A stretch of 64,000 nt of DNA from Rhodobacteraceae bacterium QY30 (GTDB lineage: Bacteria > Pseudomonadota > Alphaproteobacteria > Rhodobacterales > Rhodobacteraceae): assembly GCA_002356635.1 (NCBI GenBank), contig CP023454.1, positions 1,162,501-1,226,500 of the forward strand, written 5' to 3'. Position 1 is the first letter of the stretch; each line of letters opens with the position of its first letter. Below, piece after piece: positions 42,246 through 51,623 of the stretch. The notes under the pieces are model-generated. The model saw only the letters and a program-made list of their open reading frames with translations, did no database searches and was not told the origin of the DNA. Position numbers and translations under genes: made by a program.

Positions 42246-43823
42246 ATGGCAGGCAGAGAGCTGCCCTCAAGAAAAGATCCGGCGAACTCCCCGCCACGGC
42301 GCCGTGCGGCTGAATATGTGCGCATGTCGACGGACCATCAGAAATACTCGACCGAAAACCAGTCGGATGCGATCCGCAAGTACGCGGAGGAACGCGGCTT
42401 TGAATTGGTCCGCTCCTATGCCGATGCCGGAAAGAGCGGGCTGAGGATCGAGGGTCGCGAGGCGCTGCAGCAGCTGATCCAGGATGTACAAGACGGCACC
42501 GCGGATTTCGAGGTGATCCTTGTCTATGACGTCAGCCGATGGGGCCGGTTTCAGGATGCCGATGAATCCGCCTATTACGAATATATCTGCCGTCGCGCCA
42601 ACAAGCAGGTCGAGTATTGCGCCGAGCAATTCGAAAATGACGGCGGCCCGGTTGCCACGATCGTCAAGAGCGTCAAGCGCGCGATGGCCGGGGAATACAG
42701 CCGGGAACTTTCCAACAAGGTCTTCATCGGACAGTGCCGCCTGATCGAACGCGGCTTCCGGCAGGGCGGTGCGGCGGGTTTTGGCCTTCGCCGGGTCTTG
42801 CTTGATGAACGCGGTGAGGTGAAGGCCGAGCTGAAGCGTGGAGAGCACAAGAGCTTGCAGACAGACCGGGTGATCCTGGTGCCCGGGCCGGACGCCGAAG
42901 TCCGGACGGTGCGCTGGATCTACAGCCGGTTCCTCAAGCACGGCCGTTCGGAAAGCGAAATCGCCGCAGAACTGAATGAGCGCGGGATCCTGACCGATCT
43001 TGGCCGGGCCTGGACCCGCGCCACCGTCCATCAGATCCTGACCAACGAGAAATACATCGGCAACAACGTCTACAACCGGCGCTCCTTCAAACTGAAGCAG
43101 AAGCGGGTGGCGAATGGCCCTGAGATGTGGATCCGTTCGGAAGGGGCGTTCGATGCCATCGTCGAGCCGAAACAGTTTCAGAAGGTGCAGGCGATCATCG
43201 CCGCCCGCAACCGCCGATTCTCGGACGACGAGATGTTGGAACGGTTGACGCGGCTGTTCCAGCGGCATGGCTACATATCCGGTCTGGTGATCGACGAGGC
43301 CGACGGAATGCCGTCCAGCGGCGCCTATGCCCACCGGTTCGGCAGCCTGATCCGGGCCTATTCCCTTGTCGGCTTCACTCCGGACCGGGACTACCACTAC
43401 ATCGAAGTGAACCGCATGCTGCGGCTGTTCCACGGCGACGAGGTGGAGCGTGTGATCTGGGAGATCACCCGTCTTGGCGGCACCGTGTCCCGCAATCCGG
43501 CGACAGACCTGCTGACGATCAATGGCGAAGTCACCGCCTCCGTCGTCGTCGCCCGCTGCCGCGAAACTTCCACCGGCGGCTTGCGCTGGAAAATCCGCTT
43601 CGACACCGGCCTCGCGCCCGACATCACCATCGCCATCCGGATGGAGCGAACGAATACCGCCGCGCTCGACTATTACCTGCTGCCCCAATTCGAGATGCGG
43701 ATCAAACCCTTGGGGCTTGCCGAGGAGAATGGCCTGATGCTGGACGCTTTCCGATTTGAAACGCTGGATTTCTTCTTCGAGATGGCGAGGCGCGTTCCGG
43801 TTTCGGAGGTGGCACCGTGGTGA
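42246..43823 (+). CDS. Large serine recombinase
   Basis: 525 aa. The resolvase N-terminal domain has AAEYVRMSTDHQKYSTENQS (catalytic Ser in RMSTDHQ) and VILVYDVSRWGRFQDADES. A recombinase domain (RTVRWIYSRFLKHGRSESEI; ILTNEKYIGNNVYNRRSFKL) follows. The C-terminus (about 330-525) is long and lacks the usual zinc ribbon CxxC. The stop codon overlaps the start of a ParB-like gene. Such enzymes integrate or excise DNA between short att sites. The two downstream ParB-like partners are unusual for this class. Confidence 0.88.
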   Translation: MAGRELPSRKDPANSPPRRRAAEYVRMSTDHQKYSTENQSDAIRKYAEERGFELVRSYADAGKSGLRIEGREALQQLIQDVQDGTADFEVILVYDVSRWGRFQDADESAYYEYICRRANKQVEYCAEQFENDGGPVATIVKSVKRAMAGEYSRELSNKVFIGQCRLIERGFRQGGAAGFGLRRVLLDERGEVKAELKRGEHKSLQTDRVILVPGPDAEVRTVRWIYSRFLKHGRSESEIAAELNERGILTDLGRAWTRATVHQILTNEKYIGNNVYNRRSFKLKQKRVANGPEMWIRSEGAFDAIVEPKQFQKVQAIIAARNRRFSDDEMLERLTRLFQRHGYISGLVIDEADGMPSSGAYAHRFGSLIRAYSLVGFTPDRDYHYIEVNRMLRLFHGDEVERVIWEITRLGGTVSRNPATDLLTINGEVTASVVVARCRETSTGGLRWKIRFDTGLAPDITIAIRMERTNTAALDYYLLPQFEMRIKPLGLAEENGLMLDAFRFETLDFFFEMARRVPVSEVAPW

Positions 43824-44710
43824 GCGAAGTCGAAATGCGGGACGAAGTGCAGATGATCCCGATTTCCGCCATCACCGTGGAAAATCCGCGCGAACGCTCG
43901 GAAAAGACTTTTCGTGCGCTCGTAGACAGTATCGGCAAGGTCGGGCTGAAAAAGCCGATCACCGTCGCCCGGGTCGATGAAGAGGCGGGAGTGTCCTATC
44001 GTCTGGTCTGCGGTCAGGGTCGGATGGAGGCTTATGTCGCCCTTGGGGAAACCCACATCCCGGCAATCGTCGTGGATGCGAGCGAGGCCGAGCGCCTTCT
44101 GCGCAGCGTGATCGAGAATATCGCCCGCCGCCAGCAGCGGCCGCTCGAGCTATTGCAGGACATCGCCGTCCTGCGCGACCGGGGGTATTCGGGCCATCAG
44201 ATCGCCGACAAGACGGGGCTTTCCCTCGCCTATATTCATGAAATCGGCGAGTTGATCGCCAACGGTGAAGAACGCCTGCTGATCGCGGTCGAAACCGGGC
44301 AGATGCCGCTCAGCGTCGCGCTCTACATCACGCGTGCCGAGGAGAAGGAAGTGCAGAAGGCGCTTGAGGCCGCCTATGCCTCGGGTGAACTGCGCGGGAA
44401 GAAGCTTCTGGAAGCGCGGCGGCTGGTTGAGTTGCGCCAGCGCCATGGCAAGCAGCGAGGTGGTGCGCGCAACAAACAGCCACGAGCGCGAATGACATCT
44501 GCCGCGCTGGTCAAAGCCTATCGCGCCGAGGCGGAGCGTCAGCAGGACATGGTTCGGAGGGCACAAGCGACGCGGAGCAGCTTGCTGTTTCTCGATGCGG
44601 CATTTCAGTCTCTGCTGAAGGACGAGAACTTTCTGACGCTGCTCCGTGCCGAGGGCCTCGACAGCTTGCCGCGCATCATCATCGACGGGTTGCGGGAACC
44701 AAGAGCATGA
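43817..44710 (+). CDS. ParB-like protein 1 (ParB/Srx + HTH)
   Basis: 297 aa from GTG at 43817 or 43820, overlapping the recombinase stop. ParB N-domain: MIPISAITVENPRERSEKTF, VGLKKPITVARVDEEAGVSY and VCGQGRMEAYVALGETHIPA (GQGR in place of GERR). The HTH is YSGHQIADKTGLSLAYIHEI. A basic C-terminal region follows. No ParA is encoded nearby. Overlap with the next gene (ATGA) makes a three-gene translationally coupled operon. Confidence 0.8.
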   Translation: MVSEVEMRDEVQMIPISAITVENPRERSEKTFRALVDSIGKVGLKKPITVARVDEEAGVSYRLVCGQGRMEAYVALGETHIPAIVVDASEAERLLRSVIENIARRQQRPLELLQDIAVLRDRGYSGHQIADKTGLSLAYIHEIGELIANGEERLLIAVETGQMPLSVALYITRAEEKEVQKALEAAYASGELRGKKLLEARRLVELRQRHGKQRGGARNKQPRARMTSAALVKAYRAEAERQQDMVRRAQATRSSLLFLDAAFQSLLKDENFLTLLRAEGLDSLPRIIIDGLREPRA

Positions 44711-45642
44711 CACAGACAGGAAAAATGCCTCCGCCGAAGAGCCCGGGATTCGAGGCGAACCTGCGCACGATCCCGATTGATGCGATCCTTCCGGTCAAGC
44801 AGTTGCCAGTCACCGTGCCCAAGAGTCAGAAATATGGGCAGATCGCCGCGTCGATCCGCGAGGTCGGGCTGATCGAACCGCCGGTGGTCGCCCGCGCGCT
44901 TGGGCAGGACGGCTCCTTCATCCTTCTGGATGGCCATGTTCGGCTGCATGTTCTGAAGGAAATGGGCGAGACGACCGTCACCTGCCTGGTGGCGACCGAC
45001 GACGAATCCTTCACCTACAACAAGCGCATCAGCCGCCTCGCCACGATCCAGGAGCACAAGATGATCCTGCGCGCGGTCGAGCGCGGCGTATCGGAGGCCC
45101 GTATCGCGGCAGCCTTGAATGTGAACATCGCGTTGATCCGACAGAAGCGGACCCTGCTGAATGGCATCTGTCCGGAGGCGGCCGAACTGCTGAAGGCCCG
45201 CCACTGCCCGATCAACAGCTTCCGGTCCCTGCGGAAGATGAAGCCCCTGCGGCAGATTCAGGCGGCAGAACTGATGATCGCGGCTAACAACTACACGGTG
45301 CCCTATGTCGAGGCGATCCTCGCAGCATCTGACGCCACAGACCTGGTTGACCCGGCTGCAAAGAAGCCACCTGCAGGCGTAACACGCGAACAAGCCGAGC
45401 GAATGAAGGCCGAGATGGCCAACCTGCAAAAGAACATAAAGCTTATCGAAGGCACCCTTGGGCCAGATCACCTTCGGCTGGTGGTGGCCGGTCGCTATGT
45501 CGAGCGGCTTTTGCAGAATGACCGTCTCGCCCGCTACCTCGACAAGAACCACGGTGAAATCCTCGGCGAGTTTCGCCAGATCGTGGCGGGCCTCGTGCAG
45601 CCTGCGTCCACGACGGAAGCGAGGAGGATCGAGACCGAGTAG
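44707..45642 (+). CDS. ParB-like protein 2 (RepB C-terminal type)
   Basis: 311 aa. ParB N-domain: IPIDAILPVKQLPVTVPKSQ, VGLIEPPVVARALGQDGSFI and LLDGHVRLHVLKEMGE (DGHVR box). The HTH is VSEARIAAALNVNIALIRQK. A RepB-plasmid-partition-type C-terminal domain (EQAERMKAEMANLQKNIKLI) follows. It differs clearly from ParB-like protein 1, so the pair may act as a heteromer. The 226 bp after its stop hold no gene I can support. Confidence 0.8.
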   Translation: MTQTGKMPPPKSPGFEANLRTIPIDAILPVKQLPVTVPKSQKYGQIAASIREVGLIEPPVVARALGQDGSFILLDGHVRLHVLKEMGETTVTCLVATDDESFTYNKRISRLATIQEHKMILRAVERGVSEARIAAALNVNIALIRQKRTLLNGICPEAAELLKARHCPINSFRSLRKMKPLRQIQAAELMIAANNYTVPYVEAILAASDATDLVDPAAKKPPAGVTREQAERMKAEMANLQKNIKLIEGTLGPDHLRLVVAGRYVERLLQNDRLARYLDKNHGEILGEFRQIVAGLVQPASTTEARRIETE

Positions 45643-45868
45643 TTCGGCAACTTTCCTTCTTTCGACGATGGGGACCCGGACCCGAAAGCGCGGGGACCGC
45701 AGGAGACGCCGGACAGAGGGCCGGATCAAGTGCGGCGGCGGGGATGGCGGCGAACCCGCTCGGAGCCCGCCAGGCTGGTTTGAGTTTTCACCGGCCCAAT
45801 GGTCGGTGTCCGGCCATTGAAACAAGCGGGCGCATTCGCCGCCGAAGGTGAATGCGCCCGCCGCCTTG

Positions 45869-46135
45869 GAAATCCGTTTCGACATAGACCCCGGCGCAGT
45901 CCTAGGCGACTGCCGCAGCGATCGCGCCGTAGTTCATGTAAAGCCAGGGCGACGGGAACTGGGTGCTGGCAGGCAGATCGGCAGTGATTTCCTGTTCGAA
46001 GACGGCGTCCGAAACCTCGTCCACCACGCGCACCCAGACCGATGTGCCATTTGGCGGGGCGGCGATGAACAGGGTCAGTGCGCCGCCAGTGACGATGGCG
46101 AAGCTTGCGCCCATGGTGGCCTTGGCACACTCGGT
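45869..46135 (-). pseudogene. DUF2793 tail-fibre C-terminal remnant
   Basis: On the minus strand GASFAIVTGGALTLFIAAPP, SVWVRVVDEVSDAVFEQEIT and DLPASTQFPSPWLYMNYGAI align residue for residue with the C-terminus of the tail fibre at 5015-6898. A TAG at 45902-45904 interrupts before DCAGVYVETDF, the expected C-terminal end. Nothing of the rest of the protein is present upstream: the sequence changes near 46135 to unrelated DNA. Confidence 0.8.
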
Positions 46136-46169
46136 GTCCAACATCTGCATCGTGGCCTTTGGCGGTCCG

Positions 46170-46433
46170 ACGGCGTGTGCCTTCCCAATTCTGCACGGGT
46201 CGGGGAACGGCATCCTGACCATTGCCAAAGGCACCATGCCGCTCGCCCTGTTCGGACCCTCCGGATATGGGGCGCGGCTGGGTTGGCTGAATGCTCCGGC
46301 TCGTATCTTGCAGGCGGCCGCGCCGCTGGTTTTCGGCGCGGCCCTTGCCGCTTGGGGGCTGAATGCGATCTGGCTGACCGCCGGTGTTGGTGTGCTGGCG
46401 ACGATTGCGCTGCTTGTCGTCAGACGGGCCTGA
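46170..46433 (+). pseudogene. MFS transporter, C-terminal fragment
   Basis: About 87 codons with no start of their own. FPILHGSGNGILTIAKGTMP, LALFGPSGYGARLGWLNAPA and RILQAAAPLVFGAALAAWGL are the last three to four helices of a major facilitator protein. The 5' part ends abruptly at the tail-fibre remnant. It converges with arsJ, overlapping by 14 bp. Confidence 0.75.
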
Positions 46434-47679
46434 GACGCCTAGCGGCCAGCCAACTGGCCAAAGCCATCACGCCCGCCGTCGCAAGGCACAACGGCAGACC
46501 GCCGGTCTGATAGCTCAGCCCGGACAGCAGCGTTCCGATCAACCGCCCCGCCGCATTGGCCATGTAGTAGAACCCCACATCCCGCGTGATCCGTTCTGCT
46601 GATCCGAAGGCCAGGATCAGGTAGGAGTGGACCGAGGAGTTGACGGCGAAGACAAAACCGAACAGCAACAGGCCCGCGATCAGGGTAGCCGTCAGCCATG
46701 GTGCTGGCTCGCCTGCCGCCCAGGCGGCCCCGGCCAGCAGGAAGGGGATTGGCACCAAAAGTCCGGCCCAAAGGATCGCCTTGCGGGTCGTCTCGGCCTC
46801 GGGCTGGCCCTTTGCCCCCAGAAGTCGCGGGGCGACGGCCTGCACTGCGCCATAGGCGATGATCCAGAGCGCGAGGAAGCTGCCGATCAGGAAGAAAGCC
46901 TCGCGGCGGCCTTCGGAGGTGCCGTCGGACAGGACCGCCTGGAAGTAGACCGGAATGCCGACGACGAACCACACGTCACGCGCGCCGAACAGAAACATGC
47001 GCGCCAGCGACAGGCGGTTGACACGCGGGTCCTTTGACCGCCAGCCACCCCAGGCCTCTTCGGATTTCATCCGGCCCGGCAGGCCGGCGGGCAGGAACAG
47101 GACCACCGCGACCAAGATCACAGCCAGCACCGCCGCCATACCCCAGATTGCCGCCTGAAACCCCGCCAGCGCCAGAAGCGCCGCGCCAAGGAAGAAGCCC
47201 AAGCCCTTCACAGCATTCTTCGACCCGGTGAGCAGAGCGACCCAACGGAACAAACCGCCGTCTTCCTTGGGCGCCAGCAGCTTGACGGCAGACTTGGAGG
47301 ACATCTTGGCCAGATCCTTGGCCACGCCCGATACCCCCTGCACGGCCATAACAAAGGCGACCGAGGCCGCGACACTCCAGGACGGATCAAGCTGCGCCAG
47401 CGCCACCAGTGCGCCGATCTGCAGCGCGAGACCGCCATAAAGCGTGGCAGCCAGCCCGAAACGGGCGGCCAGCCATCCGGCGGCAAGGTTCGTGACGATG
47501 CCTGCGACCTCATAAAGCAGGAACAGCCACGCCAGCTGGACCGGCGTGAAGCCAAGGCTGTTGAAGTGCAGCAGCACAAGCATCCGCAGCGCGCCGTCAG
47601 ACAGCATGAAGGCCCAGTAGGCCGCAGTGACAGCGGCATAGGCGCCCAGCGGGTTGGGCGGATTTGCCGCGTCGGTCAC
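46420..47679 (-). CDS. arsJ: ArsJ, organoarsenical (1-arseno-3-phosphoglycerate) efflux MFS
   Basis: 419 aa from GTG at 47679, which overlaps the GAPDH stop (GTGA). Twelve membrane helices are apparent. Markers such as [40 protein letters not shown] and [20 protein letters not shown] are typical of ArsJ. Known role: exports 1-arseno-3-phosphoglycerate, which then breaks down to arsenate and 3-phosphoglycerate, giving arsenate resistance together with the linked GAPDH. It forms an operon with GAPDH and the arsR-arsC fusion. Confidence 0.88.
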   Translation of the reverse strand: MTDAANPPNPLGAYAAVTAAYWAFMLSDGALRMLVLLHFNSLGFTPVQLAWLFLLYEVAGIVTNLAAGWLAARFGLAATLYGGLALQIGALVALAQLDPSWSVAASVAFVMAVQGVSGVAKDLAKMSSKSAVKLLAPKEDGGLFRWVALLTGSKNAVKGLGFFLGAALLALAGFQAAIWGMAAVLAVILVAVVLFLPAGLPGRMKSEEAWGGWRSKDPRVNRLSLARMFLFGARDVWFVVGIPVYFQAVLSDGTSEGRREAFFLIGSFLALWIIAYGAVQAVAPRLLGAKGQPEAETTRKAILWAGLLVPIPFLLAGAAWAAGEPAPWLTATLIAGLLLFGFVFAVNSSVHSYLILAFGSAERITRDVGFYYMANAAGRLIGTLLSGLSYQTGGLPLCLATAGVMALASWLAARRLRPV

Positions 47680-48683
47680 AGCGACCCCGCCACCATCCGC
47701 GCGATGTCGGCAAGCCGGCAGGCATAGCCCCACTCGTTGTCATACCAGGCGTAGACCTTCACCTGCGTGCCGTTGATGACCATGGTAGAGGGGGCATCGA
47801 CGATCGATGACCGCGGATCGTTGGTGAAATCGCATGACACCAGCGGGCGCGTCTCAAACCCGAGGATACCCTTCAGCGGCCCATCGGCGGCTGCCTTGAA
47901 AAGCGCGTTCACCTCTTCGACTGTCGTGGCGCGTTCCACCTCGAACACGCAGTCCGTAAGCGAGGCATTCAGAAGCGGCACGCGCACGGCGTGACCATTC
48001 AGGCGGCCCTTGAGCTCGGGGTAGATCAGGGTGATGGCTGTCGCCGATCCGGTCGTCGTCGGGATCAGGTTCATCAGGGCCGACCGCGCGCGGCGCATGT
48101 CCTTGGCCGGGCGGTCCACGATGGTCTGCGTGTTGGTCACGTCATGGATGGTGGTGATCGACCCATGGCGGATGCCAAGGGATTCGTGGATCACCTTGAC
48201 CACCGGGGCGAGGCAGTTGGTGGTGCAAGAGGCCGCCGTGACCAGCGCCTGCGACCCGTCATAAAGGTGGTGGTTCACGCCATAGACAAAGTTCAGCGCG
48301 CCGCCATCCTTGACCGGGGCCGAGACGACAACCTTCTTTACGCCAGCCGCGTAATAGGGCGCGACCTTGGCGGCGGTCTTGAAGACGCCGGTGCAGTCGA
48401 TGACCAGATCCACCCCCAGTTCGGCCAGCGGCAGCGCCTCGATGGTCTTTTCATGGGTCAAACGAATGGTCCGGCCATCCAGCACCAGCGCGCCGTCCAA
48501 GGCAGCGACCGGCGTGCGCCAGCGACCGTGGACAGAGTCGAACTCCATCAGAAGGGCGTGTTGTTCGACATCGCCGACAGGATCATTCAAGAGGACAATC
48601 TCGCCACCCGCGCCAGTGTCGATCAGGTCCCGGAGGACGAGTTTTCCAATGCGGCCAAGGCCGTTCAGGGCAATTCGGGTCAT
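47676..48683 (-). CDS. gapdh: Glyceraldehyde-3-phosphate dehydrogenase of arsenate resistance
   Basis: 335 aa. N-terminal Rossmann [20 protein letters not shown]; the active site [20 protein letters not shown] contains the catalytic Cys; C-terminal [16 protein letters not shown]. In this operon it uses arsenate in place of phosphate to make 1-arseno-3-phosphoglycerate for ArsJ. The housekeeping enzyme would not lie between arsJ and arsC. The start is 5 bp past the end of the upstream gene. Confidence 0.9.
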   Translation of the reverse strand: MTRIALNGLGRIGKLVLRDLIDTGAGGEIVLLNDPVGDVEQHALLMEFDSVHGRWRTPVAALDGALVLDGRTIRLTHEKTIEALPLAELGVDLVIDCTGVFKTAAKVAPYYAAGVKKVVVSAPVKDGGALNFVYGVNHHLYDGSQALVTAASCTTNCLAPVVKVIHESLGIRHGSITTIHDVTNTQTIVDRPAKDMRRARSALMNLIPTTTGSATAITLIYPELKGRLNGHAVRVPLLNASLTDCVFEVERATTVEEVNALFKAAADGPLKGILGFETRPLVSCDFTNDPRSSIVDAPSTMVINGTQVKVYAWYDNEWGYACRLADIARMVAGSL

Positions 48684-48688
48684 GAGGA

Positions 48689-49543
48689 TCAGGCCTTTGC
48701 TTGTGCGTCGGTGCCGATGGCGTCAACGCGGGATTGCAGGGACATGCGGTTCAGTGATGCGAAGGGCAGTTCGACAAACGTCATGATCCGGCGGCGCAGC
48801 GCAGCGTAGGTCTGCGCGAAAACCAGTGCCTTTTCCGCGTCGGTGCCGGTTGCCTTCACCGGGTCGGGCAGGCCCCAGTGGCCGGTGATCGGCTGGCCCG
48901 GCCATGGCGGGCATTCCTCGGCCGCCGCCGTGTCGCAGACGGTGAAGACGAAATCCATGACGATGGACCCGGGCTGCTGGAACTCCGAGAGGTGCTTGGA
49001 CCGCAAGCCAGAGATGTCGTGGCCGTTGCGCTTCAGGATTTCCAGCGCGAAGGGGTTCAACTCGGTGTTGGGACGCGTGCCTGCGGAGAATGCCTGGAAC
49101 TTGCCCTTGCCCAGATCGCGCAGGAGCGCCTCGGCAAAGATCGAGCGGGCCGAATTGCCCGAGCAGATGAAGAGCACGTCGAAGTCGGTGTCGGGGATAT
49201 TCCGGTCCATTTGAGCGGTGTCCTTTGGGGCCGAGAGCAAGGGGGCAAGGAGGTCGGGCCGGGCGCGGCCCACATCGAGGGCGAGATAGCCGATCAACCC
49301 CTCGGTCGTGTCGAGATCGACGGCGTAGTAAAGAGACCGGCCGGCCCGTGTGACCTGAACAAGACCAGACGCCGCAAGGTCGGCGAGGTGATGCGAGAGT
49401 GTGTTCTGCTTCAGACCCAAAGCCTCGGCGATCTCGGTCGGGCGTACGCCCTGCGGTGCAAAGCGCATCAGAAGGCGGAAAACCGCCATCCGGCCGGGAT
49501 GTCCGAGCGTGGCGAAGGCATGAATGGCGCGATTCTGTTCCAT
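48689..49543 (-). CDS. arsC: ArsR-ArsC fusion: repressor HTH + LMW-phosphatase-type arsenate reductase
   Basis: 284 aa. Residues about 1-95 are an ArsR winged helix ([20 protein letters not shown]), and after a short linker residues about 120-270 are arsenate reductase of the low-molecular-weight phosphatase type with CSGNSAR (Cys127, Arg133) and later [20 protein letters not shown] with Cys residues for the thiol relay. The HTH half lacks an ELCVCDL metal loop; it may sense another ligand or act through the reductase domain. The operon reads arsR/C-GAPDH-arsJ, divergent from the second arsR operon. Confidence 0.88.
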   Translation of the reverse strand: MEQNRAIHAFATLGHPGRMAVFRLLMRFAPQGVRPTEIAEALGLKQNTLSHHLADLAASGLVQVTRAGRSLYYAVDLDTTEGLIGYLALDVGRARPDLLAPLLSAPKDTAQMDRNIPDTDFDVLFICSGNSARSIFAEALLRDLGKGKFQAFSAGTRPNTELNPFALEILKRNGHDISGLRSKHLSEFQQPGSIVMDFVFTVCDTAAAEECPPWPGQPITGHWGLPDPVKATGTDAEKALVFAQTYAALRRRIMTFVELPFASLNRMSLQSRVDAIGTDAQAKA

Positions 49544-49652
49544 AATTCCCGATTAGAGGAAATACATGGAGCCGTCCAATGAAGGTTTCATGACAGCGGA
49601 CGTGCATGCACCTGATTTTCTTGATCCAGATCACGGCACATCACGCCCGCCT

Positions 49653-49668
49653 ATGCGCAGATGCGCAT
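49653..49668. promoter_or_regulatory. Candidate ArsR operator
   Basis: ATGCGCA-GA-TGCGCAT is a 7-2-7 perfect inverted repeat 18 bp before the ATG of the arsR at 49686 and in the divergent interval to the arsR-arsC fusion. Its position over the probable promoter suits ArsR binding. Confidence 0.65.
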
Positions 49669-49685
49669 GAAGTGGAGCACAGCAA

Positions 49686-49976
49686 ATGATACTAGCCGTT
49701 CTGTCTGCCCTTGCCGAACCGACCCGTCTTGAAGCCATGCGCCTTCTGGCGGACGGGTCGGAGCATTGTGTCTGCGAGCTGATGCGGAAGCTGGGTGCAA
49801 CCCAAAGTCGGATGTCGCGGCACATGCTGGTGCTGAAGCAGGCGGGGTTGGTGCTGGACCGGCGCGACGCGCAATGGGTGCGCTACCGGATCAACCCGGA
49901 CCTGCCGCTGGTACTCGCCCGCCTTGTTGACGCTGCCCTCGAGCGGCCGATCATGGTTACGGAGCGGGCGGCATGA
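49686..49976 (+). CDS. arsR: ArsR-family arsenite-responsive repressor
   Basis: 96 aa. LSALAEPTRLEAMRLLADGS, then EHCVCELMRKLGATQSRMSR, the ELCVCDL-type As(III) site on the recognition helix. HMLVLKQAGLVLDRRDAQWV follows. It heads an operon with the permease, thioredoxin-like and OsmC genes, with ATGA overlap to the permease. Likely autorepressor through the adjacent inverted repeat. Confidence 0.88.
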   Translation: MILAVLSALAEPTRLEAMRLLADGSEHCVCELMRKLGATQSRMSRHMLVLKQAGLVLDRRDAQWVRYRINPDLPLVLARLVDAALERPIMVTERAA

Positions 49977-50971
49977 GCGTGTTCGGCTGGCTGAACGACC
50001 AACTGCTGCGGATGACCTGGCTCAACGATCTGGTGGGCGCGGGCGTGGCGGCTGTCGGGCTCGACCCTGCCTCGCGGATCGGCGGGTCGGTGCAGTTCTT
50101 CGTCTATGACGTGATCAAGATCTTCATCCTGCTTTCGGTGCTGATCTTCGCCATCTCCTATGTGCAAAGCCACTTTCCGCCGGAACGCACCCGCGCCATG
50201 CTGGGCGGACGATCCGGCCTAGGCGCCAATACGCTCGCGGCCCTTCTGGGCACGCTGACGCCATTCTGTTCCTGCTCGTCGATCCCGCTCTTCATCGGGT
50301 TCACTGCCGCTGGCCTGCCGCTGGCGGTGACGTTCTCCTTCCTTATCTCCTCGCCGCTGGTGGATCTGGCCTCGGTGATCCTGCTGGCCTCGATCTTCAG
50401 CTGGCCCATTGCGCTGGCCTATGTCGTTGTCGGGCTGGTGGTGGCCATCGTCGGTGGCACGGTGATCGGGCGGCTGGGGATGGAGGATCAGGTGGCGGCC
50501 TTCGTCCGCACTGTGCCCGTGACCGGCGAGGCCGCGACGATGACGCGGGCCGAACGGCTGGCCTATGCCAAGGATCAGGTTGTCGAGATCGTCCACCGGG
50601 TCTGGCCCTATGTGCTGATCGGCGTGGGTATCGGGGCGGCGATCCACAACTGGGTGCCGGCCGAGGTGATCTCGGCCCTCTTGGGGCAGGACAAGTGGTG
50701 GTCGGTCCCGGTGGCGGTGCTGGTGGGCATTCCGATGTATGCCGACATCTTCGGCACCCTGCCGATTGCCGAGGCGCTGGTGGGCAAGGGAGTGGGCCTT
50801 GGCACGGTGCTGGCCTTCATGATGGCGGTGACGGCGCTGTCTCTGCCCTCGCTCATCATGCTCAAGCGTGTGGTGAAGATGCCGCTCCTGGTCACCTTCA
50901 CCGGTGTCGTGTCCCTTGGCATCCTGTCCATCGGGCTGATCTTCAACGCGATTTCCAACTGGTTCATCTGA
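49973..50971 (+). CDS. ArsP/YraQ-type (DUF318) permease
   Basis: 332 aa with about eight membrane helices. TLTPFCSCSSIPLFIGFTAA contains the CxC motif that in ArsP-type permeases binds trivalent organoarsenicals or As(III). PLVDLASVILLASIFSWPIA and VGIPMYADIFGTLPIAEALV follow in the second repeat. It overlaps arsR by 4 bp and precedes a thioredoxin-like gene. Substrate (methylarsenite, roxarsone(III) or As(III)) cannot be decided from sequence. Confidence 0.8.
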   Translation: MSVFGWLNDQLLRMTWLNDLVGAGVAAVGLDPASRIGGSVQFFVYDVIKIFILLSVLIFAISYVQSHFPPERTRAMLGGRSGLGANTLAALLGTLTPFCSCSSIPLFIGFTAAGLPLAVTFSFLISSPLVDLASVILLASIFSWPIALAYVVVGLVVAIVGGTVIGRLGMEDQVAAFVRTVPVTGEAATMTRAERLAYAKDQVVEIVHRVWPYVLIGVGIGAAIHNWVPAEVISALLGQDKWWSVPVAVLVGIPMYADIFGTLPIAEALVGKGVGLGTVLAFMMAVTALSLPSLIMLKRVVKMPLLVTFTGVVSLGILSIGLIFNAISNWFI

Positions 50972-50985
50972 GAAAGGACCGCATC

Positions 50986-51213
50986 ATGATCATCAAGATC
51001 CTCGGCTCGGGCTGCAAGAAATGCGTGGCCTTGGGCGAAAACGCCAAGGCCGCGGCAGCGGCAGCAGGCAAGGAGGCCGAGATCGTCAAGGTCACCGACT
51101 TCGCCGAAATCGCCGCCTATGGGGTGATGTCGACGCCGGGACTGGTGGTGGACGAGAAAGTCGTCTCGACCGGCAAGGTGCTGAGCGCCGAAGAAATCGG
51201 GCGGCTCCTCTGA
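50986..51213 (+). CDS. Small thioredoxin-like protein (CxxC)
   Basis: 75 aa from the ATG at 50986; the longer open frame upstream overlaps the permease and is not used. MIIKILGSGCKKCVALGENA carries CKKC, and YGVMSTPGLVVDEKVVSTGK has the cis-proline. It is the TM0996/MTH895-like glutaredoxin-thioredoxin fold that commonly follows DUF318 permeases. A role in delivering or reducing the arsenical for the permease is inferred. Its TGA overlaps the ATG of osmC. Confidence 0.8.
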   Translation: MIIKILGSGCKKCVALGENAKAAAAAAGKEAEIVKVTDFAEIAAYGVMSTPGLVVDEKVVSTGKVLSAEEIGRLL

Positions 51214-51623
51214 TGGAGTATCGCGTCCACGCCCGCCGCATCGACGCGCATGGCAGCCTGGCCACCGCCAAGCAGGCCGAGGTCACGCTCGACACCGATC
51301 TGGCGGGGCGGCGCGATGCGATGAACCCGGTGGAACTGTTGCTGTCGGCCCTAGCGGCCTGCATGCTGAAAGGGATCGAGCGGGTGACGCCGATGCTGCA
51401 CTTCCAGATCGACGGGGCCGAGGTGCGGCTGGAAGCCGTGCGCCAGGATGCGCCACCGAAGCTGACCCTGATCCGCTACCAGATCGTCGTGGACAGTGCC
51501 GAGACCGAGCAGCGCTTGGACCTCTTGCACCGCAACGTCCTGAAATACGGCACTATCTCGAACACTCTATCGCGGGCCGTGCCGCTGGAAGGCACGCTGC
51601 GCCGTGCCTCAGGTCGCGGCTGA
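51213..51623 (+). CDS. OsmC/Ohr-family protein
   Basis: 136 aa. [20 protein letters not shown] then [20 protein letters not shown] with the single reactive Cys expected for OsmC-like peroxiredoxins. [15 protein letters not shown] closes the fold. It ends the arsR-permease-thioredoxin operon and runs 15 bp into the convergent arsH. Thiol-based peroxide handling during arsenic stress is plausible. Confidence 0.75.
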   Translation: MEYRVHARRIDAHGSLATAKQAEVTLDTDLAGRRDAMNPVELLLSALAACMLKGIERVTPMLHFQIDGAEVRLEAVRQDAPPKLTLIRYQIVVDSAETEQRLDLLHRNVLKYGTISNTLSRAVPLEGTLRRASGRG

